Assembly: GCA_944392655.1 (NCBI GenBank) | Contig: CALXXL010000007.1 | Coordinates: 58,095-122,094, forward strand | Reading direction: 5' to 3' | DNA: 64,000 bases | From: an uncultured Victivallaceae bacterium | GTDB lineage: Bacteria; Verrucomicrobiota; Lentisphaeria; Victivallales; Victivallaceae | Part shown: in pieces, positions 8,253 to 17,760 of the stretch | Layout: each line of letters starts with the position of its first letter | Position numbering within the stretch: the first letter of the stretch is position 1 | Notes under the pieces: model-generated | Seen by the model: the letters and a program-made list of their open reading frames with translations, nothing else | Told to the model about the DNA's origin: nothing | Database searches by the model: none | Position numbers and translations under genes: made by a program

Positions 8253-10463
8253 ATGGATAAAGGAATACAACGATTCAGCAAAGATAATACCGGATTGGAT
8301 AAACTTACCGGAGAAATTGTAAGCGTTGTATTTAATAATCCTGACAACGGTTTCACCGTAGTAAAAATTGTTGACGCCGCAGGCGCGGAAACTACCGCCC
8401 GCGGCGTTTTTCCTTTGGTCGCGGCAGGACAAATGGTTGAATTGTACGGGACATGGGAAAATCATAATGAATACGGGATGCAGTTTGCAGTACAGGAATT
8501 TAAATATGTTCTGCCAACTACAAAAGAGGGGGTGGAACGTTTTCTCGGCTCTGGATTGATTCCGGGGATCGGACCAAAACTGGCCAAAAGCATTGTTGAC
8601 TACTTCGGCGACCGGACGGTTGAGATTCTCAATACTAAGCCGGGAAGATTACGGGAAATCGAAAAAATCGGTCCTAAAAAAGCAGAACAGATTAAAAAGG
8701 GATGGCAGTCTCAGATTATCAATCAGGAGCAGTTTATCTTTCTGCACGGATTGGGGATGTCTCCGGCATTGTGTAAAAAGTTGTTGGCTAAATATGGCGA
8801 CAAAGCTGCCCAGGAGGTTCGTTCCAATCCATATCGTCTGGCTGATGAGGTAGCCGGAATTGGTTTTCTGAAAGCAGATAAAATCGCGCTTGAAATGGGG
8901 GTGGCGAAGGACTCCCCGGCAAGAATGTTGGCTGGCTTGGTTTATGCTGTCAATTCTGTAACTGCTGCCGGACACAGCTGTTATCCTGTTGAATTATTAC
9001 TGAACGAAGCTGCTGCGTTGCTTGGGATTGACATCAATGAGAATTTGCACAATGCGTTGAATCTGGCAGTTAAAACAAGAGCCGTTGCTGTAGACGGTAA
9101 TATGGCTTATCCAATGAAACTTTATAATGCGGAGCATGAACTGCCTAAACATCTGAACCGCATTCTGAATGTGAAAAAATACCCGGCTATGGCAATCAGC
9201 CGGATTCAGCCGGATACTAATGTAAAACTTACACCAACTCAGTTTGCCGCGGTTGATATGGTGGCGAAATCGCCATTCAGTATTATAACCGGCGGTCCAG
9301 GAGTCGGGAAGACTACTGTGCTGGGAGAGTTGGTTCGCAGAGCAAGGTCGGCCAAACTTGATATTATGCTGGCCGCGCCTACCGGCAGAGCTGCCAAACG
9401 TCTTGGCGAGGCGACTGGAATAACTGCAAAAACAATTCACCGGCTGCTGATGTTCGATCCGGTTGCCGGAGGTTTTATTCATGATGCGGTAAATCCTCTG
9501 GAGTGTGATCTGCTGATAGTTGATGAGGTTTCGATGCTGGATTTGCCGTTGGCATTGGCACTGTTGCAGGCGATTAAAACTGGAACGGCGGTAGTTTTTG
9601 TTGGCGACGTTGATCAGTTGCCATCGGTTGGCCCGGGAACAGTATTGGCAAGCCTGATAAATTCCGGAATTGTTCCGGTATCACGGCTTACTGAGGTGTT
9701 CCGGCAGGGTAGCGGCAGCATGATAATTCATAACGCCCACAGAGTGAATCGTGGATTGATGCCGGAAATGTGTCACGACAGTACCGGGTTAAAAGATTTT
9801 TACTGGATAGAGTCTGATTCTCCGGAACGTGTATTGAAGTTAATTGAGAAGTTGGTCATTGAGCGTATTCCGGAACGTTTCGGTATGTCGCCGATGCATG
9901 ATATTCAAATATTGACACCTACCAATCGCGGAGTTTTGGGGACTGCGGCATTGAATGATATGATGCAGCCTCTGTTGAATAGTAATCAAGGCGGTGAATG
10001 CCCTCAAAATGGTTATGTTTTGAGACGTGGTGATAAAGTAATGCAGAGCATCAATAACTACGATAAAGGCGTGTTCAACGGCGATCTTGGCATGGTAAGT
10101 TCAGTTGATACAGAAAGAAGAATACTTGAAGTGAGGTTTGACGGGATCGTAAATCCTGTTCGTTATGAATTCAACGAGGCAGGAGAGTTATCTTTGGCTT
10201 ATGCCATAACAGTGCATAAATCACAGGGGGCGGAATTCCCGGCAGTTATTTTACCGCTTATGTCACAGCATTATTTGATGCTTCAGAGAAATCTGCTTTA
10301 TACGGCCATGACCAGAGCCCGAAAGCTTCTGATTTTATTGGGTGAACGCAAGGCGGTACGTATGGCTGTTGAGAATTACAGAATGGAACCACGTTATGGC
10401 AAGTTGGAAACAGTATTGAAACAGGAGTGTGTTAAGCACGAGGATACTGGAAAAACACATTAA
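8253..10463 (+). CDS. recD2: RecD2-type ATP-dependent DNA helicase
   Basis: A 736-residue superfamily 1B 5'-3' DNA helicase. RecD2 proteins occur without RecBC and act in repair and replication-fork stability. The N-terminal domain (LTGEIVSVVFNNPDNGFTVV) and helix-hairpin-helix segments (SGLIPGIGPKLAKSIVDYFG) are typical of RecD2. The motor shows Walker A GGPGVGKTT near residue 347, Walker B LLIVDEVSMLD, GDVDQLPSVGPG (motif III), and the C-terminal AITVHKSQGAEFPAV and YTAMTRARKL motifs. The start ATG has almost no Shine-Dalgarno sequence and sits 11 bases after lysS, so coupling to lysS translation is possible. Confidence 0.95.
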   Translation: MDKGIQRFSKDNTGLDKLTGEIVSVVFNNPDNGFTVVKIVDAAGAETTARGVFPLVAAGQMVELYGTWENHNEYGMQFAVQEFKYVLPTTKEGVERFLGSGLIPGIGPKLAKSIVDYFGDRTVEILNTKPGRLREIEKIGPKKAEQIKKGWQSQIINQEQFIFLHGLGMSPALCKKLLAKYGDKAAQEVRSNPYRLADEVAGIGFLKADKIALEMGVAKDSPARMLAGLVYAVNSVTAAGHSCYPVELLLNEAAALLGIDINENLHNALNLAVKTRAVAVDGNMAYPMKLYNAEHELPKHLNRILNVKKYPAMAISRIQPDTNVKLTPTQFAAVDMVAKSPFSIITGGPGVGKTTVLGELVRRARSAKLDIMLAAPTGRAAKRLGEATGITAKTIHRLLMFDPVAGGFIHDAVNPLECDLLIVDEVSMLDLPLALALLQAIKTGTAVVFVGDVDQLPSVGPGTVLASLINSGIVPVSRLTEVFRQGSGSMIIHNAHRVNRGLMPEMCHDSTGLKDFYWIESDSPERVLKLIEKLVIERIPERFGMSPMHDIQILTPTNRGVLGTAALNDMMQPLLNSNQGGECPQNGYVLRRGDKVMQSINNYDKGVFNGDLGMVSSVDTERRILEVRFDGIVNPVRYEFNEAGELSLAYAITVHKSQGAEFPAVILPLMSQHYLMLQRNLLYTAMTRARKLLILLGERKAVRMAVENYRMEPRYGKLETVLKQECVKHEDTGKTH

Positions 10464-10531
10464 AAGTTGAAGGCAGCGTTGATAATCTTTTTTGACAGGA
10501 TATATTATTAACGATTTTGTCCATGAAATCA

Positions 10532-10560
10532 TTGTTATGGCTTTATACTATAAATATTAT
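10532..10560 (+). promoter_or_regulatory. Possible sigma-70 promoter before the oxidoreductase cluster
   Basis: TTGTTA and TATTAT separated by 17 bases, ending 27 bases before the Gfo/Idh start codon. The region is AT-rich, so chance matches are likely and the call is weak. It would explain independent expression of the 10.6-15.4 kb gene run after recD2. Confidence 0.35.
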
Positions 10561-10587
10561 TAACCAATGAAAATAAGGTAAAAGGCA

Positions 10588-11763
10588 ATGAAAGAGCTTA
10601 ATATTGGCGTTATTGGATTCGGAAATCGGGCAATGCTGTCAATCATGGCGCATCAGCCGGAAAATGGCTGTAATGTGGTTGCGGTGGCAGATCCTTATGA
10701 ACCGGCCCAGGAGAAATTCAAGGAAGCGGTTAAGGATAAGTTCCGTTATGCGACGGCTGATTACCGTGAACTTTTGGCGGATAAAGATATTGATGCAGTT
10801 TTCATCCTTTCTCCTGATTATCTCCATGAAGAGCATGCAATTGCTGCATTGGAAGCTGGGAAAGCGGTTTATCTGGAAAAGCCGATGGCAATTACCATTG
10901 AAGGCTGTGACCGTATTCTGGAAACAGCATATCGAACCGGAACAAAATTGTTTGTCGGACACAATATGCGTTACTTCCCGGTAGTGCTGAAGATGAAAGA
11001 GGTAGTTGATTCCGGTATTATCGGTAAGGTGCAGGCTGCCTGGTGCCGGCATTTTATCAATTACGGCGGGGATGCCTATTTTAAAGATTGGCATTCGGAA
11101 CAACGGTATACCACTGGTTTGCTGTTGCAGAAGGGAGCGCATGATATTGATGTGATTCATTACGTTACAGGTGGCTATACCAAGGCTGTAAGCGCGATGG
11201 GGCAGTTGAGCGTATATAATCAGACAACTGATCGCCGCGCCCCGGAGGATCGCGGTGATGCTTCATGGCATGGCGATCACTGGCCGCCATTGGAACAGAA
11301 AGGATGTTCTCCTGTAATAGATGTGGAAGACCATTCAATGGTAATGATGCAGTTGGATAATGGCGTACAGGCGTGTTATCTGCAGTGTCACTATACTCCG
11401 GATGCAGAACGCAATTACACTTTTATCGGAACCCATGGTCGTGTGGAAAATATAGGTGACGGGGGAGAATGTCAGGTACATGTGTGGACTGAACGCGGAC
11501 CGCGGGCTACTCCGGATATTATCTACTACCTTAAACCTCTGACTGGCTCTCACGGCGGATCTGACCCGAGGGTTGTTAATGCATTTCTGGATTTCGTCCG
11601 TTATAATAAAATTCCGCATACCAATCCTGTCGCGGCACGTAATGCGGTGGCTGTTGGGGTGCTTGGGCATAAATCAATGCGTGGAGCCGGAGAACGGCTG
11701 CAGGTGCCGCCTCCAGCAGATTACCTGGTGGAATACTTTGCCAATGGTCAGGTGAAAAAATGA
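10588..11763 (+). CDS. Gfo/Idh/MocA family oxidoreductase
   Basis: An NAD(P)-dependent oxidoreductase of the glucose-fructose oxidoreductase/inositol dehydrogenase family, 391 residues. The Rossmann fold opens with IGVIGFGNRAMLS. The family motif EKPMA at about residue 95 contains the conserved Lys. The C-terminal alpha-beta domain includes KGAHDIDVIHYVTGG, with the usual catalytic D/H region. No signal peptide is seen, so it should be cytoplasmic. Members oxidise or reduce sugars, inositols and sugar acids, and the substrate cannot be predicted here. AAAAGG lies seven bases before the ATG. The stop overlaps the next start (ATGA), so the TPR gene is translationally coupled. Confidence 0.9.
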   Translation: MKELNIGVIGFGNRAMLSIMAHQPENGCNVVAVADPYEPAQEKFKEAVKDKFRYATADYRELLADKDIDAVFILSPDYLHEEHAIAALEAGKAVYLEKPMAITIEGCDRILETAYRTGTKLFVGHNMRYFPVVLKMKEVVDSGIIGKVQAAWCRHFINYGGDAYFKDWHSEQRYTTGLLLQKGAHDIDVIHYVTGGYTKAVSAMGQLSVYNQTTDRRAPEDRGDASWHGDHWPPLEQKGCSPVIDVEDHSMVMMQLDNGVQACYLQCHYTPDAERNYTFIGTHGRVENIGDGGECQVHVWTERGPRATPDIIYYLKPLTGSHGGSDPRVVNAFLDFVRYNKIPHTNPVAARNAVAVGVLGHKSMRGAGERLQVPPPADYLVEYFANGQVKK

Positions 11764-12521
11764 TGGTTCGTTTTGCGGCATTGTTATCTGTAATATTTTG
11801 CGCTTTGGCGTTTTTTTCCGCGTCTGCACAGGATGCAAAGCCGGAGAAAGCGCAGGACGCCAATGCTACCCTTGAAGCAAAGCCGGGGAATAAGATCCCT
11901 CCGGTTTTTGCTGAATTGGAAAAATTGCTTGGCGAAAAAAAGTATGATGAAGCTATCGCGAGGATAGATGAGGCTTTGAAGTCTGATCCAGATGATTTTC
12001 GATTGATCGGAATTAAAAGTTTTGTACAGTTTAAATATCTTAATAATATGGAAGCGTCACTGGCAACAATAGACAACGCCATCGCTGAAAATCCCAAACT
12101 TTATGACCTGTATGACTTCAAGATAAATCTGTACCGGACGGCACAATTGCCTGATGCTAAAGATAAGATCAGCGAAGTGTATAAGGAAGTCGCAAAGAAT
12201 TTTGCAGACAAGCCGTTGCAATTGAGTGATATCGGTTTCCAAATGCTGCGCAATGCGTTAAAAGATGTTCATTTGGAATCAGCTATTTTGCTTTTGCGTA
12301 CTGCCAAGGATAATATGGCGTCATGTACAGAAAGTGAAAAATATATTATTCTTACCAATCTTGCCCGCGGTTATTATTTTGCCAGCCGGGCGGATTTGGC
12401 ACTGATAGAACAGGCTGAAGCACAAACTCATGCAAGTGATATAGAGAAAATAGCAAGCCAGCAGCAGCTGGATTTTTACCGTGAAGCTGCAGAGATGGCT
12501 AAAAAGTTGGATGATAAATAG
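11760..12521 (+). CDS. Exported TPR-like protein of unknown function
   Basis: A protein of 253 residues with a clear signal peptide (hydrophobic core FAALLSVIFCALAFFSASA, cleavage likely after ASA). A charged linker follows, then helical repeats at about 55-130 resembling tetratricopeptides (EKKYDEAIARIDEALKSDPD). The rest is helical and more diverged. TPR proteins are scaffolds, so no enzymatic role is implied. The start overlaps the oxidoreductase stop by 4 bases, and ATG at 11760 or 11763 are equally possible. The next gene begins 21 bases after the stop. It is probably periplasmic or outer-membrane attached, with unknown partner. Confidence 0.7.
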   Translation: MMVRFAALLSVIFCALAFFSASAQDAKPEKAQDANATLEAKPGNKIPPVFAELEKLLGEKKYDEAIARIDEALKSDPDDFRLIGIKSFVQFKYLNNMEASLATIDNAIAENPKLYDLYDFKINLYRTAQLPDAKDKISEVYKEVAKNFADKPLQLSDIGFQMLRNALKDVHLESAILLLRTAKDNMASCTESEKYIILTNLARGYYFASRADLALIEQAEAQTHASDIEKIASQQQLDFYREAAEMAKKLDDK

Positions 12522-12542
12522 TTTGTCCGGAATTTTGATGCG

Positions 12543-13379
12543 ATGAATAACTGGTCTGTTGATGAAATAGTGGGAGTATGCTGTGAGGCGGCAAAGATTG
12601 CCATGGAGTACTACAGCAATCCACCTATGGAACTAAAAAGCGATAACAGTGTTGTAACTGCGGCGGACAAGGCTATTGAACAATATTTAATATCAAGACT
12701 TGTCGCGGACGAAGACAGTTATTTCATAGGTGAGGAGACTGTGGCTGAACGTGGTGAGGATTATATCAATGCTGCGTTGCGGGCGGAAGCGTGTTGGATT
12801 GTTGACCCTATTGACGGAACTGCTCCGTACAGCTGTATGTTTCCTGCATGGGGACACTCGATTGCGTTGATGCATAATGGAGTTATATCCGACGGGGTGA
12901 TTTATCTGCCGGTACAGGATGTGTTGCTGATCACTGATGGTAGTGATGTGTGGCACTACCGGAATCTTCGTAACCCGGAAGCAACCGTCAGAGAAAAGTT
13001 TCGTTTTCAGAATATGGAGATTGATATCCGCCGTCCGGTGGCAGTTGCTCAACGCTATGCAAAATATCGAAAAATTGAGTTGGAGAATCAGGTATTTTGC
13101 TGGTCTGGATGTGTCGCGGCAAGCTATTATCTGTTAACCGGTAAACTTCTAGCCTATCTGGCAGTGGTTAAATTATGGGATATAGCGGCGGTTGCCGCAA
13201 TTATGAGCCGGAGTAATTATATCGGCATCAATGAATTCGGGCGTGAAGTGTCTCTGAAAGTGGATGAGTCCGGATATGAGCTGGCCTGCGGGACAAAAGA
13301 TCGTTGGAGATTGCGGGGCGCAACAGTGTTTGCCGCTAATAATGATATTGCAGGTTATATATGGTCTAAGGTTGAATAA
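12543..13379 (+). CDS. Inositol monophosphatase/CysQ-like sugar-phosphatase family protein
   Basis: A 278-residue member of the lithium-sensitive metal-dependent phosphatase superfamily (inositol monophosphatase, FBPase and CysQ). Metal-site motifs are visible: GEET near residue 61, WIVDPIDGT at about 88-96, and LWDIAAVAAIM towards the end. The substrate may be inositol phosphate, a sugar phosphate or 3'-phosphoadenosine 5'-phosphate. The residue after DPIDGT is A rather than the frequent T/N, which does not settle the matter. It lies in a head-to-tail run from the Gfo/Idh gene to pgsA. Pairing with an inositol-dehydrogenase-like gene two positions upstream hints at polyol metabolism, but this is weak inference. 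Confidence 0.82.
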   Translation: MNNWSVDEIVGVCCEAAKIAMEYYSNPPMELKSDNSVVTAADKAIEQYLISRLVADEDSYFIGEETVAERGEDYINAALRAEACWIVDPIDGTAPYSCMFPAWGHSIALMHNGVISDGVIYLPVQDVLLITDGSDVWHYRNLRNPEATVREKFRFQNMEIDIRRPVAVAQRYAKYRKIELENQVFCWSGCVAASYYLLTGKLLAYLAVVKLWDIAAVAAIMSRSNYIGINEFGREVSLKVDESGYELACGTKDRWRLRGATVFAANNDIAGYIWSKVE

Positions 13380-13389
13380 GGCAGGTATT

Positions 13390-14748
13390 ATGAACGGGAT
13401 GAGAAATCCGCAGTCACGTCAAAATTCAGTATTTCTGGTAAGTTTAGGCTGTCCTAAAAATTTTGTTGATACTGAGACAATGGCAGGAACGTTGCTTCAA
13501 GGTGGATATGATTTAACATTTGATCAGGATGAAGCCACGATTACTTTAGTCAATACTTGTGCTTTTTTACCATCGGCCAGAGAAGAGAGCTATGCCGCAA
13601 TAGAAGAAGCTCTGGCTTGGAAAAAGATTAAGCCAGAATGCCGGAAAGTGGCGGTTTGCGGATGTCTTATCCAGTGGGATCGCGATCGGGAGTTCATGAC
13701 AAAGTATCCTGAGGTTGATCTGTGGAGCGGAGTTGATGGGGTTGGCGATATCTGTCGGTCGCTTAATGCATGTCATGATAAAAAACTTGTTGGCGATGCA
13801 TTTTCTCCTAGTTATCTGTATGATGAAAATACTGCCAGATTGCAACTTACGGTTCCGCATGTTGCATATCTGAAAATTGCCGATGGCTGCGATAACCGTT
13901 GCAGTTATTGTTCTATTCCTAAAATACGCGGAGGCTTGAGGAGCCGCAGTATAGCGTCCTGCGTAAAAGAGGCTGAAAATTTATTAAATGCCGGAGTGAA
14001 AGAGCTGGTTGTTATTGCACAGGATGTTACCGCATTTGGAATGGATAATGAATCCGGAGAGAATCTGACTGGACTTTTGCGGAAACTGGATGAACTTTCC
14101 GGAAATTTCTGGATCAGACTGCTCTATACTCATCCGGCGCATTATACGGATGAACTGGTGGAATTTTTAAGCAAATCAAAGCATGTTCTTCCATATCTGG
14201 ATATCCCATTGCAACATATTTCCAGCCGGATATTACGTGAAATGGGAAGAAAAATAGATGGAGATTCAACCAGAAGATTATTAAATAAACTGCGCGATTC
14301 AATACCTGGTGTGGCCATAAGGACGACGTTTATTACCGGTCTTCCTGGCGAAACTGAGGTCGAATATCAGGAACTTTATGATTTTGTCCGCGAATTTAAA
14401 TTTGATCGTTTAGGGGTTTTTGAGTATTCGGCAGAGCCTGGTACCCCGGCGGCGGTTATGTCAAATCAGGTGGCACATGAAATAGCCGCAGCGCGTGCTT
14501 CTGCAATTATGGAGTTACAGCAACAGATTTCTCTTGAGCATAACAGGAGTTTGGTCGGGCATAAATTTCAGGTGATTGTGGACGACAAGCAAGGCAAAAA
14601 AGGCATAGCCAGAGCATATTTTGATGCTCCTGAAATAGATAACTATATTGAAATAAGCTCTATACGTCCTTTAAAAGAGGGGCGGTTTTATACTGTGGAA
14701 ATAACTTCTGCAGATATTTATGATTTGCGCGGACGGGTGATCTTATAA
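13390..14748 (+). CDS. rimO: Ribosomal protein uS12 methylthiotransferase RimO
   Basis: A radical SAM enzyme that adds a methylthio group to an aspartate of ribosomal protein S12. The N-terminal UPF0004 domain has three cysteines, in LGCPKN, NTCAFL and CGCLI. The radical SAM cluster motif is CDNRCSYCSIP at about residue 170, and a C-terminal TRAM domain covers roughly the last 65 residues. LGCPKNxVD and AREES are RimO rather than MiaB signatures. The start at 13390 gives 452 residues, the family length. A longer form from 13264 would overlap the phosphatase gene by more than 100 bases and adds nothing conserved. The gene lies 10 bases after that phosphatase and 16 before pgsA. Confidence 0.95.
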   Translation: MNGMRNPQSRQNSVFLVSLGCPKNFVDTETMAGTLLQGGYDLTFDQDEATITLVNTCAFLPSAREESYAAIEEALAWKKIKPECRKVAVCGCLIQWDRDREFMTKYPEVDLWSGVDGVGDICRSLNACHDKKLVGDAFSPSYLYDENTARLQLTVPHVAYLKIADGCDNRCSYCSIPKIRGGLRSRSIASCVKEAENLLNAGVKELVVIAQDVTAFGMDNESGENLTGLLRKLDELSGNFWIRLLYTHPAHYTDELVEFLSKSKHVLPYLDIPLQHISSRILREMGRKIDGDSTRRLLNKLRDSIPGVAIRTTFITGLPGETEVEYQELYDFVREFKFDRLGVFEYSAEPGTPAAVMSNQVAHEIAAARASAIMELQQQISLEHNRSLVGHKFQVIVDDKQGKKGIARAYFDAPEIDNYIEISSIRPLKEGRFYTVEITSADIYDLRGRVIL

Positions 14749-14764
14749 CTTTCGGAAAGGATAA

Positions 14765-15382
14765 ATGATGGTTTGGAATTTTCCCAATATATTGACTATA
14801 AGCAGAATTGTATTGACGTTTATATTTGTAATCCTTGCCTCTAATGCCGGAGTGATGTTCGCGGAGGAGCCTACTTTTACCGAGATGACACTGCGCTGGA
14901 TTGCTTATGTTTGCGCGATTATTGCCGGATTAACAGATTTTGCGGATGGTTATCTCGCACGTAAATGGAATCAGCAGAGCGATTTCGGTGCATTGTTTGA
15001 TCCGTTGGCGGATAAGATTTTTGCTACGGCGACGATGATACTTCTGGTTGAATTTGATTTGATGCCGGCCTGGATGGCAGTTGTGATTCTGTCACGGGAG
15101 TTTCTGGTTACCGGATTGCGCAGTATGGCATTAAAGCGCGGCCGGGTGATTGCCGCTGACCGTTGGGGTAAGGTAAAAACGGCGTTGCAGATGGCCGCCG
15201 TGTTCATTGCTGGATCGGCATGGACTGAAATATTTGACATAAAAGAAGTTGTCTGCGGAGGTTTTTCATTGTGGCACTTATGGAAAGGCATGCTCTATTT
15301 GGTGGTATTTATTACTGTGGCTTCCGGGGTGCGTTATTTTTATAACAACCGTGATTTAATTTTAAATCATGATGAAAAATAG
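14765..15382 (+). CDS. pgsA: CDP-diacylglycerol-glycerol-3-phosphate 3-phosphatidyltransferase
   Basis: Makes phosphatidylglycerol phosphate, the first committed step to phosphatidylglycerol and cardiolipin, in the inner membrane. The 205 residues hold several hydrophobic helices and the CDP-alcohol phosphatidyltransferase signature: DGYLARKW, an eight-residue run, then GALFDPLADK, that is D-G-x2-A-R-x8-G-x3-D-x3-D. The opening WNFPNILTISRIVLTF is typical of PgsA. AAAGGAT lies before the tandem ATG. It closes the gene run that began at 10.6 kb, and the tRNA-Ser promoter starts directly behind its stop codon. Confidence 0.92.
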   Translation: MMVWNFPNILTISRIVLTFIFVILASNAGVMFAEEPTFTEMTLRWIAYVCAIIAGLTDFADGYLARKWNQQSDFGALFDPLADKIFATATMILLVEFDLMPAWMAVVILSREFLVTGLRSMALKRGRVIAADRWGKVKTALQMAAVFIAGSAWTEIFDIKEVVCGGFSLWHLWKGMLYLVVFITVASGVRYFYNNRDLILNHDEK

Positions 15383-15383
15383 T

Positions 15384-15411
15384 TTGATTAATTCTAAAAC
15401 TGTGATATATT
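15384..15411 (+). promoter_or_regulatory. Promoter of tRNA-Ser
   Basis: TTGATT (15384-15389) and TATATT (15406-15411) are separated by 16 bases and begin right after the pgsA stop. The tRNA begins 17 bases beyond the -10 box, consistent with a short 5' leader removed by RNase P. Confidence 0.6.
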
Positions 15412-15427
15412 AGAAAATATCCTGCGC

Positions 15428-15517
15428 GGAGAGATGGCCGAGTGGACGAAGGCGCAGCATTGGAAATGCTGTGTAGGGGAAACTCTACCGTGGGTTCGAA
15501 TCCCACTCTCTCCGCCA
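15428..15517 (+). tRNA. tRNA-Ser (anticodon GGA)
   Basis: A 7-bp acceptor stem GGAGAGA/TCTCTCC, discriminator G and encoded CCA. There is a long variable arm (GTAGGGGAAACTCTAC), a T arm with TTCGAAT, and an anticodon stem CAGCA/TGCTG enclosing TTGGAAA, so the anticodon at 15462-15464 is GGA. It reads UCC and UCU. The long variable arm confirms serine identity. A run of seven T follows the CCA and may end transcription. Confidence 0.97.
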
Positions 15518-15827
15518 TTTTTTTATAAAAAAATAATGCGAATGAAATTGAGATTTCAGGCATTAAGGATCCTGCCACGATCTCCCCATTTAAAGCCCAA
15601 ACAATTTATCTACTGGCAGACATTAAATAAGTTTTTATTCTATCCCAATTATCATAATTAAGTTATACTGTAATTATTCTGTTGACTTATTTTATTTATG
15701 AATTACCTATATTGATAATATTTCCGGCAATCTTGACAAATCAATTAAAATAAGTTATACTATCCTATGATTGCCTTCAGCTATTTATAACAATCATGGT
15801 ATTTCAATAACCAGGGGAGATAATTGT
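15518..15827 (+). other. AT-rich non-coding stretch
   Basis: 310 bases without a convincing gene. It holds the T-run behind tRNA-Ser, two copies of TAAGTTATACT (15659-15669 and 15751-15761), and near its end the promoter listed separately. I see no tRNA-derived repeat or integrase remnant. Confidence 0.6.
15733..15761 (+). promoter_or_regulatory. Near-consensus sigma-70 promoter before the S41 pseudogene
   Basis: TTGACA (15733-15738), a 17-base spacer and TATACT (15756-15761), 66 bases before the start codon. The -35 box is a full match and the -10 box differs at one position, so the decayed gene behind it may still be transcribed. Confidence 0.7.
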
Positions 15828-17693
15828 ATGCTTCGTTTTTTGAAACTTACTATTCTTTCAACTATGACGATCTCAGCAGCATTGGCAACTCCAAATGAAA
15901 CACCGGCTCAGGCGGCAGAGAAAATTATGCGCGCCTGGTAGGCTGGCGATTTTGAAACGATCCAAGCCAACTGTAATCCGGAGCATCCTTATGCTCAGCC
16001 CGACTATAATATTCAAACCCAGATAGATGATATTAATTATACCAAAACGTGGATTGGTGATTTAAAGGATATTGAAGTTGAACGCGTTATAGAACGAAAT
16101 ACTGGATTGACTACCGTTGCTATGCGTCTGACTTTTACTGAAGGAGTGTACGAAGGCGGAATCCATCTCATTCCAGGCAATCGTTTTACAGGATTTTGGG
16201 GACCATACTTAGAAGGAGGAGGCGAAGCGCCGAAGCTCGACAAGGCGCAGATGCTGGAGGATTTTGATTATATGGTAAATGTTCTGCGCGATACAATGCC
16301 GCATGATCTTGCAATTCATGATGTGCACTTTGGAGTAAGCTCGAGGAATATCGCTCAAATATTACCGGTAATGAGAGTCTGATGGAATTCGTTACGGTGT
16401 TGCATGATGCTTTAACCGCCTGCAAAGGTCATCATCTTTTTTTTGCAAAGTCCACCATGGAGTACCGATGATGAATGGTATTTGCAGTGTTATGCAGAAA
16501 CTGTTCCGCCGGATGCAATCCAGACCGGTAATAACATAATGCAACTGTTTTCCTGCCTTCCCGCGAATAACCGTATTTCGCCAATATATTTTACTTACTG
16601 GGATGGTAATTATTACACTGCTCCGGAGTTTTCTATTGATGGAACAAAGTATCATGGACCGTTTAAATTGCTGACTGTTGATGGAATAACGCCGGAAGAG
16701 GTTGAATCGGAATTTCGTGATAAATTCTGGTCTTATAATATAAAAAACAAAATGTTTTTCAAGTCTGATTTTTACTCTTTTTTGCCATCTCCAGCATCCG
16801 ATTGCAGGACATTCAGATTTGAGACTCCGGAAAAAGATATTATTACGCTCACAATTCCGGATGATGCTGAAGTTGACGTAGAGTTCAGCCAAAACTTCTA
16901 CTCCATTTCCCAACAGGTCATTTTTATGAAAGATTATAATCTTGTATATATTCGGGTACCAGATATGGATCCTGATGACCTGCCGTTTTACGAGGAACAG
17001 CTTAAGCCGGTTCTTGAGGATGAGAAACCGCGTTATGCGGTTATAAATATCCGCGGCAACGGAGGTGGTAGTGATGCTGTACCTGAACGGTTGCTGCAAA
17101 TGCTGTGTGCCAAACCTGTGGCCTTCAAGGGAATTCTGGCTACGCCGGCAAATGACAGAGTGCGCCGTTATATGAACGCGCGTGGTTGGGACTTCAGTGA
17201 TAATGCGAATTTACAGAACATTCCGTTCCTGGAAAATCGTGAATTTGATGTCCGGGAATTTTATTTTGAACTTGAGAAGGAGCCGTATGCCTCGGTCGAA
17301 CAGGTTTATGTGATTGCCCATAATATCTATTCATCAGCAGGCACGCTTGTTGAAATAGCGAAGGGTAATGATAACGTAACGGCCATTGGTTTCCCGGGGA
17401 CAAGTATTCTTGGTATGGGGATAGATCCTTATTATTTTACATTACCGAATAGCAAGGTAACTATTTCTGTAGAACCGGCAATAGATTTGTCCAATTGTAA
17501 GAGTGCGGCGGAAACACTTCACCTGGATACGGAAATTGAGTTGCCGATATCTGCCGGGGAATATATAGATTATCTGTATAGACCAGTTTCTGATGACTGT
17601 TATGACTATCTGATAAACGAAGACCCTTTTATGCAGCAAATATTTGTAATGATCAAACAGCAGGATAACGCTTTCATGGCAGAGAGTAAATAA
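15828..17693 (+). pseudogene. S41-family (tail-specific-like) peptidase, disrupted
   Basis: The start at 15828 has GGGGAGA upstream and encodes a signal peptide (MLRFLKLTILSTMTISAALA). The frame meets TAG at 15939-15941 and continues open to 16382. Between about 16325 and 16380 homologous-looking coding moves to another frame (EEYRSNITGNESLMEFV, ending HHLFFAK). It returns to the first frame at a run of T near 16433-16444 and is then open to 17693. The C-terminal part has S41 features: INIRGNGGGSD, and a putative nucleophile in YSSAGT. So one nonsense codon and two opposite frameshifts interrupt a single gene. The long 3' piece from a TTG near 16443 could be read as a 416-residue protein, but it would lack the export signal. 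Sequencing error at the T-run could explain one lesion, not all three. Confidence 0.8.
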
Positions 17694-17760
17694 ATTAAAT
17701 AATCATGGTCAATAATTATACTTTAATAATCAAGCAGTTATTCTGATTTGAGGCGAATTT

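Noticed and set aside
13264..13389. An N-terminal extension of rimO
   Set aside because: It overlaps the phosphatase gene by 116 bases and contains nothing conserved; ATG 13390 gives the normal RimO length.
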